Assembly (NCBI GenBank): GCA_964450435.1
Contig: CAYVCX010000002.1
Span: 1 to 64,000 of the forward strand
From: SKLM01 sp964450435
GTDB lineage: Bacteria > Chloroflexota > Anaerolineae > B4-G1
Length of the DNA stretch: 64,000 nucleotides
Direction of reading: 5' to 3'
The notes under the pieces are model-generated. The model ran no database searches. It worked only from the letters and a program-made list of their open reading frames with translations, and was not told the origin of the DNA. Shown here piece by piece: positions 59,358-64,000 of this stretch (positions within the stretch are counted from its first letter, which is position 1; each line of letters opens with the position of its first letter). A program made the position numbers and the translations under genes.

Positions 59358-60533
59358 ATGGCATTGAAGACAGCAAGCATGGCCGAGAAGTTGGAGCTCT
59401 TCGGCTGCATTCAGTGTGGGAAGTGCACGGGCGGATGTCCCGTGGCGCGTAAGACGACGCTCAACATTCGTACGTTGATCTACCACATGCTGGTTGACCC
59501 GGATATGGATGTGGATGCCCATCAGGAGTTGTGGGATTGCACCTCGTGCTTTACCTGCGTCGAGCGCTGTCCCAAGGACGTGGAGCCAGCCGAGTTGATC
59601 ATCTCCTTGCGCGGCGAGCTGGTGGAGAGCGGCCGCGTCCCCGAGACCGTCGGTACTGCGCTGATGGGCATCTTCCGGCAGGGCAATCCGAGCGGTATGG
59701 CCCGCCAGGATCGTGAGTTGTGGGCAGAAGGCGTCGAGGACAGCCTGCAGCGGGCCAAGCAGGCGGTGCAGGAGGGGTGCGACCTGCTCTATTTCGTGGG
59801 CTGTATTCCTTCCTACGACCAGCGGATACACCCTGTCGCTCGCGCGCTCTTGAAGATCTTTGAGAGCGCGGGGCTGACCGTGGGCACCCTGGGCACACAG
59901 GAATCGTGCTGCGGGAATGAGGTCCGGCGGATGGGCGAGGTGGGGCTGTTTGAGATGCTCGCCGAGGAGAACGGTGAGCTTCTCCGCAGTGTCGGGGCCC
60001 GGCGGATAGTCACCACCTCACCTCACTGCTTTAACACCTTCGTGAATGAGTACGGTCTCGATGAGATGGAGGTGCTGCATTACACGCAGCTTCTGGCGAA
60101 CCTCATCGAGAACGGCGAAGTGGCCTTCCCGGGGAGCCTGGCCGCAGAGGACGGCAGCGAGAAGGTGGTAACCTATCACGACCCCTGCTTCCTGGGCAAG
60201 CAGAATCATATCTATGACGAACCCCGCGCGATCCTGGATGCCATTCCTGGCGTCAAGCTGGTGGAGATGGACCGCAGTCGCGAGCGTAGCCTCTGCTGCG
60301 AGGGCGGCGGCGGACGCATGTGGGTCGAGGGGACGAATCTGGAGGAGCGGCTCGCCTTTCAGCGCGTTCAGGAAGCGGCGGAGACGGGGGCGGAGGTCCT
60401 GGCTGTGGCCTGCCCGTTCTGTCTGCTGACCCTCGAGGACGCGGTGAAGGTGGAAGGCCTGGACGAGCAGTTGCGGGTGATGGACATCATGGAGCTGGTC
60501 GAGCTGGCCTCAGAGGAGACGGACGAGGAGTGA
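59358..60533 (+). CDS. HdrD/DsrK-like Fe-S protein (HdrC-HdrB fusion)
   Basis: 391 residues. N-terminal [4Fe-4S] sites Cys17, Cys20, Cys23, Cys27 and Cys61, Cys64, Cys67, Cys71. These are followed by two CCG domains (FVGCIPSYDQ with ESCCGNEVRR; DPCFLGKQNHIYDEPR with SLCCEGGGGRMW, then ACPFCLLTL). This layout is that of HdrD, DsrK, GlpC and related electron-transfer proteins. AGAGGAG (59345-59351) is 6 bases before ATG 59358; an upstream in-frame start would add ten residues. It may couple the cytoplasmic Hdr complex to another donor or to a membrane partner. Confidence 0.88.
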   Translation: MALKTASMAEKLELFGCIQCGKCTGGCPVARKTTLNIRTLIYHMLVDPDMDVDAHQELWDCTSCFTCVERCPKDVEPAELIISLRGELVESGRVPETVGTALMGIFRQGNPSGMARQDRELWAEGVEDSLQRAKQAVQEGCDLLYFVGCIPSYDQRIHPVARALLKIFESAGLTVGTLGTQESCCGNEVRRMGEVGLFEMLAEENGELLRSVGARRIVTTSPHCFNTFVNEYGLDEMEVLHYTQLLANLIENGEVAFPGSLAAEDGSEKVVTYHDPCFLGKQNHIYDEPRAILDAIPGVKLVEMDRSRERSLCCEGGGGRMWVEGTNLEERLAFQRVQEAAETGAEVLAVACPFCLLTLEDAVKVEGLDEQLRVMDIMELVELASEETDEE

Positions 60534-60606
60534 GCGGCGAGGCGCCCGGGCGACTACCCGCCCAGGGGCCCGCGCGCTCGTGCTCCTGGCTTGAGTGGGT
60601 GACATT

Positions 60607-62361
60607 ATGAAACAAGAACCCCGTATCGGTGTGTACGTTTGCCATTGCGGCGTGAACATCGCTTCCGTGGTTGACGTGGAGGCGGTGGCCGAGGCTGCGG
60701 CCGACCTGCCGGGTGTGGTGGTCGCCAGGCACTACACCTATATGTGCTCTGACCCGGGGCAGGCGCTGATCAAGGAGGATATTCGTGAACGTGGACTGAA
60801 CCGGGTTGTTGTGGCGTCCTGTTCGCCCCGCATGCACGAGCCCACTTTCCGGGCGGCCGCTCAGCAGGAAGGGGTGAATCCGTACCAGGTGGACATGGCC
60901 AACATCCGCGAGCAGTGCTCGTGGGTCCATAAGGACCACGAGAAGGCCACACAGAAAGCCATCTCGCTCGTGGCTTCGTCAGTGGCCAGAGCAGCCTGCC
61001 TCGAGTCTCTCGAGGAGCGTGAGGTCGACGTTACGCCCGGCGCGGTTGTCATCGGTGGCGGAATCGCGGGTATGACCGCTGCCCTTGACATTGCCGACAC
61101 CGGCTTGCCCGCCTACCTGATAGAGAAGGAGGATCACCTCGGCGGGCGCGTCTCGGCGCTCAACCGCACGTTTCCAACCTTGGAATCGGTGTCGGATTTG
61201 CTGGAGCCCTTCGTTGCGCGGGTTCACCAGCATCCGAATATCACTGTCTTTCTTCGTTCCCGTGTGTCCAACGTTGACGGGTACGTGGGCAATTTCCACG
61301 TGGAGATCTCCCGGGATGAGCGAGCCGGGGCCGAGGCGAGGGACGGTGAAGCTGCGGAGCACGCGTCCCTCCGCTCCGAGGTGAAAGCCGGCTCGATCAT
61401 CGTGGCCACAGGGTATGACGTCTTCAACCCGGACCGGACTCCTGAGCTCGGCTACAGCGACTACCCCAATGTGATTACCTCCCTGGAGATGGAGGAGCGT
61501 CTGCTGGAGGGCGATCTGACGGTGGACGGGCGCACTCCGGAACGCGTGGCATTCATCCAGTGTGTGGGATCGCGGGACAAACAGCTGGGCAATCCGCACT
61601 GTTCGCGGGTCTGCTGCATGTACACTGCCAAGCAGTCCCGCCTGGTGCGCGAGATGGTTCCCGAGGCGGAGGTGACCGTCTTCTACATCGACGTGCGAAC
61701 CTTTGGCAAGGGAGCAGAGGAGTTCTACGACGAGGCCCGTAACAAAGGGGTCCGCTACCGCCGGGGGAACGTCTCGGAGATCTATCGGCGCAGGCGGAGC
61801 GAGGGTGGCGATCGCGTCGTCTTGATAGCGGAGGACACATTGCTCGGCCAGCCCATTGAGTTTGAGGCGGATCTCGTGGTCCTTGCCGTCGGCATGGAGC
61901 CCCGAGATAGTGCCGGCACGGTCTCGCAACTCCTGAAACTGCCGCGCTCCTCCGACGGGTTCTTCCTGGAGGCCCACCCCAAGTTGAGGCCTGTGGATAC
62001 GGCGATGGCGGGTGTCTTCCTCGCTGGCTGTTGCCAGGGCCCCAAAGACATTCCCGACACCGTTGCCCAGGCCAAGGCGGCGGCCTCCTCGGCGCTGATA
62101 CCCTTGATTCGCGGGTCCGTGCCCGTTGAATCGGCAACGGCCGTGGTGAGCGAGGAGCTTTGTGCCGGGTGTGGCATGTGCGCCGATGTCTGTCCCTATG
62201 ATGCGCCGGCCCTGGACACGCTGTGGGGCGTCTCGCGCATCAACCCCGTCCTCTGTGAGGGCTGCGGGGCGTGTGCCGTTACCTGCCCCTCCAGGGCCAT
62301 TCGACTCCAGCACTTCACTGTCGAGCAGGTGCTGGCGCAGGTGGACGCCCTGGTCGGGTAG
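60607..62361 (+). CDS. hdrA: HdrA-like flavoprotein, full N-terminal type
   Basis: 584 residues. It has the N-terminal HdrA domain (about 1-140, IGVYVCHCGVNIASVVDVEA and VVVASCSPRMHEPTF), the FAD domain (VIGGGIAGMTAALDIADTGL), QCVGSRDKQ...CSRVCCMYTAKQ, and a C-terminal pair of [4Fe-4S] sites (CAGCGMCADVC and CEGCGACAVTC). The cysteine-rich loop after the FAD motif, present in the other copies, is replaced by LESVSDLLEPF, and the internal ferredoxin insertion is absent. It matches the second half of the double HdrA in layout. It lies 57 bases before mvhD, so it may be the unit docking MvhD. Confidence 0.88.
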   Translation: MKQEPRIGVYVCHCGVNIASVVDVEAVAEAAADLPGVVVARHYTYMCSDPGQALIKEDIRERGLNRVVVASCSPRMHEPTFRAAAQQEGVNPYQVDMANIREQCSWVHKDHEKATQKAISLVASSVARAACLESLEEREVDVTPGAVVIGGGIAGMTAALDIADTGLPAYLIEKEDHLGGRVSALNRTFPTLESVSDLLEPFVARVHQHPNITVFLRSRVSNVDGYVGNFHVEISRDERAGAEARDGEAAEHASLRSEVKAGSIIVATGYDVFNPDRTPELGYSDYPNVITSLEMEERLLEGDLTVDGRTPERVAFIQCVGSRDKQLGNPHCSRVCCMYTAKQSRLVREMVPEAEVTVFYIDVRTFGKGAEEFYDEARNKGVRYRRGNVSEIYRRRRSEGGDRVVLIAEDTLLGQPIEFEADLVVLAVGMEPRDSAGTVSQLLKLPRSSDGFFLEAHPKLRPVDTAMAGVFLAGCCQGPKDIPDTVAQAKAAASSALIPLIRGSVPVESATAVVSEELCAGCGMCADVCPYDAPALDTLWGVSRINPVLCEGCGACAVTCPSRAIRLQHFTVEQVLAQVDALVG

Positions 62362-62418
62362 GGAGACTGTCGTGATTCTGAGAGCGTACGCTTAACGGGA
62401 TATTGAGGAGAGAAACTA

Positions 62419-62847
62419 ATGAGTGAGGAGCAGTTCGAGCCCAAGATAGTAGGTTTCCTCTGCAACTGGTGCACGTACACCGGTGCTGATCTGGCTGGAA
62501 CGTCGCGGATCCAGTATCCGCCCAACGTGCGGATCATCCGCCTGATGTGCTCCGGGTCGGTGGACCCTACCTACGTGCTCAAGCCGCTGCTTGATGGCGC
62601 CGACGGTGTCCTGGTCGGTGGCTGTCATCCCGGCGACTGTCACTACCAGTCGGGGAATTATAAAGCCCGTCGCCGCATCATAGCCCTGAAAGAGATCCTG
62701 AAGAACGCTGGCCTGGATGAGGAGCGCGTGTGGTTGCGCTGGATCTCCGCGTCGGAAGGACAGCGATTTGCGGACACCGTCACGGAGATGACCGAATTCC
62801 TCCGCGAGAAAGGGCCGAACCCGATGCGCAGGGAATGGGCTGTCTAG
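62419..62847 (+). CDS. mvhD: MvhD-like [2Fe-2S] electron-transfer protein
   Basis: 142 residues. The MvhD cysteine pattern is Cys15, Cys18 (FLCNWC), Cys44, Cys69 and Cys74 (GGCHPGDC). In methanogens MvhD links the MvhAG hydrogenase or formate dehydrogenase to HdrA. Here it is followed by an FrhB/FdhB-like subunit, so the electron input may be formate, F420 or NAD(P)H rather than hydrogen. GAGGAGAGAAACT lies before ATG 62419. Confidence 0.92.
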   Translation: MSEEQFEPKIVGFLCNWCTYTGADLAGTSRIQYPPNVRIIRLMCSGSVDPTYVLKPLLDGADGVLVGGCHPGDCHYQSGNYKARRRIIALKEILKNAGLDEERVWLRWISASEGQRFADTVTEMTEFLREKGPNPMRREWAV

Positions 62848-62893
62848 GAAGCCGGGCTTGTCCAAGAGCCCCGGTCTGTAGAGGGAGAGTGCA

Positions 62894-64000
62894 ATGCGAA
62901 CTTTGATTCCGGTTGAGAATGGGGATACGCTCGTGGCGGTGCAGAGCTTTCTTAAGCAGCTTCTGGAAGCTGACGTGGTGGACGCCCTCCTCGTGCCTAT
63001 GCAGACCCCCAGCGGTGCTGTCACGCCTGCTCTGGTGTCGGATCCCGAGCTGTTGGACGCAGCCAATCCACTTGCCCCGGTGATGGGGCTCAATGCGGCC
63101 CCTCTGGCTGGTCGAGTCTCCGTCCGCGAGCCTCGGGAGCGTGTGGGGGTGGTGTTGCGCTCGTGCGAGCTGCGCGCGTTAACCGAGCTGGTCAAGCTGC
63201 AGCAGGCCAGCCTGGATGATCTGATCACCATCGGCGTGGATTGTCTGGGCACCTATGACGTAAGCGTGTACACTGAAATGCGGAACGATGGCGGCGTCGA
63301 TATGGGGGCCTACCTGGCGACGGCTCGAAGCGGTGATCTGGCCGCTCAAGACGGAGTTGCGTTTCGTGATGGGTGTGAGATGTGCGAGAAACCCCACGCT
63401 GCAGCCGCCGACATCATAGTGGAGCTGTTCGGCGCCGATGCGAGCACCGCCGTCCCTGTCTCGTTGCCCGATGAGATGGCCGAGACACTGGGATTGAGCC
63501 CTGGGGAGGGCGTGGAGCAGCGCCAGCAGGTGATCGAGAAGGTCGTCGCAGCACGCACCGAGGTCCGCGATCAGCGCTTTGCCGAGATTCGTGAGCGGCT
63601 TGAAGAGGAGGGCGTGGAAGGGGTCTTCGCCTCCTGCGTCCGCTGTCACAACTGCATGACCGTCTGCCCCATCTGCTACTGCAAGACCTGTCTGTTCAGA
63701 AGCCAGGTCTTCGACCACGAGCCGATGCAGTACGCGAACTGGGCCAGGCGCAAGGGAGCCTATCGTCTGCCCGCTGACACAATGCTCTTCCACCTGACCC
63801 GCCTGAACCATATGGTGCTCTCCTGCATTGGGTGTGGCATGTGCACCAGCGACTGTCCCGCCGAACTGCCCGTCGGTGCCGTCTTTCGGGCCATTGGGCA
63901 GGCGACCCAGGAGGTCTTTGACTACGAGCCCGGTCGCGACGTCGAGGAGCCGCTGCCGCTGATCACCTTCAAGGAGGAAGAGTGGATGGATGTTGGAGAG
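62894..64000 (+). CDS. FrhB/FdhB-family flavoprotein subunit, partial at window end
   Basis: 369 codons visible, with the 3' end outside the window. The N-terminal part shows the F420 hydrogenase/dehydrogenase beta subunit pattern (VGVVLRSCELRALTELVKLQ, ITIGVDCLGTY, FRDGCEMCEKP). The later part is rich in ferredoxin-like cysteines (CVRCHNCMTVCPICYC, CIGCGMCTSDC). The family binds FAD and [4Fe-4S] clusters and passes electrons between F420, formate dehydrogenase or ferredoxin and a partner. Located after mvhD, it is a natural input module for the Hdr complex; F420 versus formate cannot be told apart from sequence. GGGAGAG precedes ATG 62894. Confidence 0.85.
   Translation, partial: MRTLIPVENGDTLVAVQSFLKQLLEADVVDALLVPMQTPSGAVTPALVSDPELLDAANPLAPVMGLNAAPLAGRVSVREPRERVGVVLRSCELRALTELVKLQQASLDDLITIGVDCLGTYDVSVYTEMRNDGGVDMGAYLATARSGDLAAQDGVAFRDGCEMCEKPHAAAADIIVELFGADASTAVPVSLPDEMAETLGLSPGEGVEQRQQVIEKVVAARTEVRDQRFAEIRERLEEEGVEGVFASCVRCHNCMTVCPICYCKTCLFRSQVFDHEPMQYANWARRKGAYRLPADTMLFHLTRLNHMVLSCIGCGMCTSDCPAELPVGAVFRAIGQATQEVFDYEPGRDVEEPLPLITFKEEEWMDVGE

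Noticed and set aside
60979..62313. Minus-strand open frame opposite the third hdrA, and similar ones opposite other hdrA genes
   Set aside because: No motif, and the length follows from the GC-rich third codon positions of the real genes.

Overview
The window is a GC-rich, densely coded bacterial chromosome segment. Three signs point to an anaerobic Chloroflexota (Anaerolineae or Dehalococcoidia-like) genome, probably a metagenome assembly. First, lipoproteins and exported proteins carry long Thr/Pro-repeat linkers behind the membrane anchor. Second, the regulators are NarL/LuxR-type with GAF-HisKA_3 kinases. Third, there is a bacterial, tetrahydrofolate-type Wood-Ljungdahl (reductive acetyl-CoA) locus. 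A run of exactly 100 N (39302-39401) marks a scaffold gap inside the CO dehydrogenase gene. Taxonomy is inferred from gene content only.

Left part (1-30 kb), general and accessory genes: XdhC-type maturation factor; oligopeptide-type solute-binding lipoprotein (-); PpiC-type foldase lipoprotein; an anchored Thr/Pro-linker protein; a KaiC/RAD55-like gene fossil; RsmI; an aconitase-X large subunit; a membrane-anchored LuxR-HTH/kelch fusion; AsnS; a TPP riboswitch with thiN and the thiamine ABC importer thiBPQ; a leftward HAD / methyltransferase / SbcD / GHL10 operon divergent from a double-cupin / lectin-fold pair; an aldehyde:ferredoxin oxidoreductase behind a promoter, a Moco/tungsten-cofactor-type riboswitch candidate and an intrinsic terminator; then a MoaD-like protein, MutS2 and CvpA, and a first FolD homologue (-). 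Two ~358-bp copies of a MITE-like element with terminal inverted repeats lie at 3.5 and 30.1 kb.

Middle part (30.5-51 kb), a C1 island: NarL-type response regulator, GAF-GAF histidine kinase, a second variant FolD with an N-terminal extension, a second NarL-type regulator, a pseudo-receiver/DUF166 fusion, formate-THF ligase (fhs), a small HMA-like protein, CODH (cooS), an acetyl-CoA synthase fused to the small corrinoid-protein subunit (AcsB-AcsD), AcsC, a RACo-type corrinoid activator, a CooC-type Ni ATPase, AcsE methyltransferase and a canonical FolD. Together these cover formate to methyl-THF (except methylene-THF reductase and formate dehydrogenase, not seen here), methyl transfer to the corrinoid protein, CO2 reduction to CO and acetyl-CoA assembly.

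Right part (51-64 kb), electron supply: HdrC, HdrB, a GNAT acetyltransferase, then from its own promoter HdrC, HdrB, a tandem double HdrA, a short HdrA, an HdrD/DsrK-like protein, a third HdrA, MvhD and an FrhB/FdhB-like subunit that runs off the edge. This looks like a multi-flavin heterodisulfide-reductase-like bifurcating complex that would link ferredoxin, NAD(P)H or F420/formate and the C1 pathway. The partners and direction of electron flow are inference.
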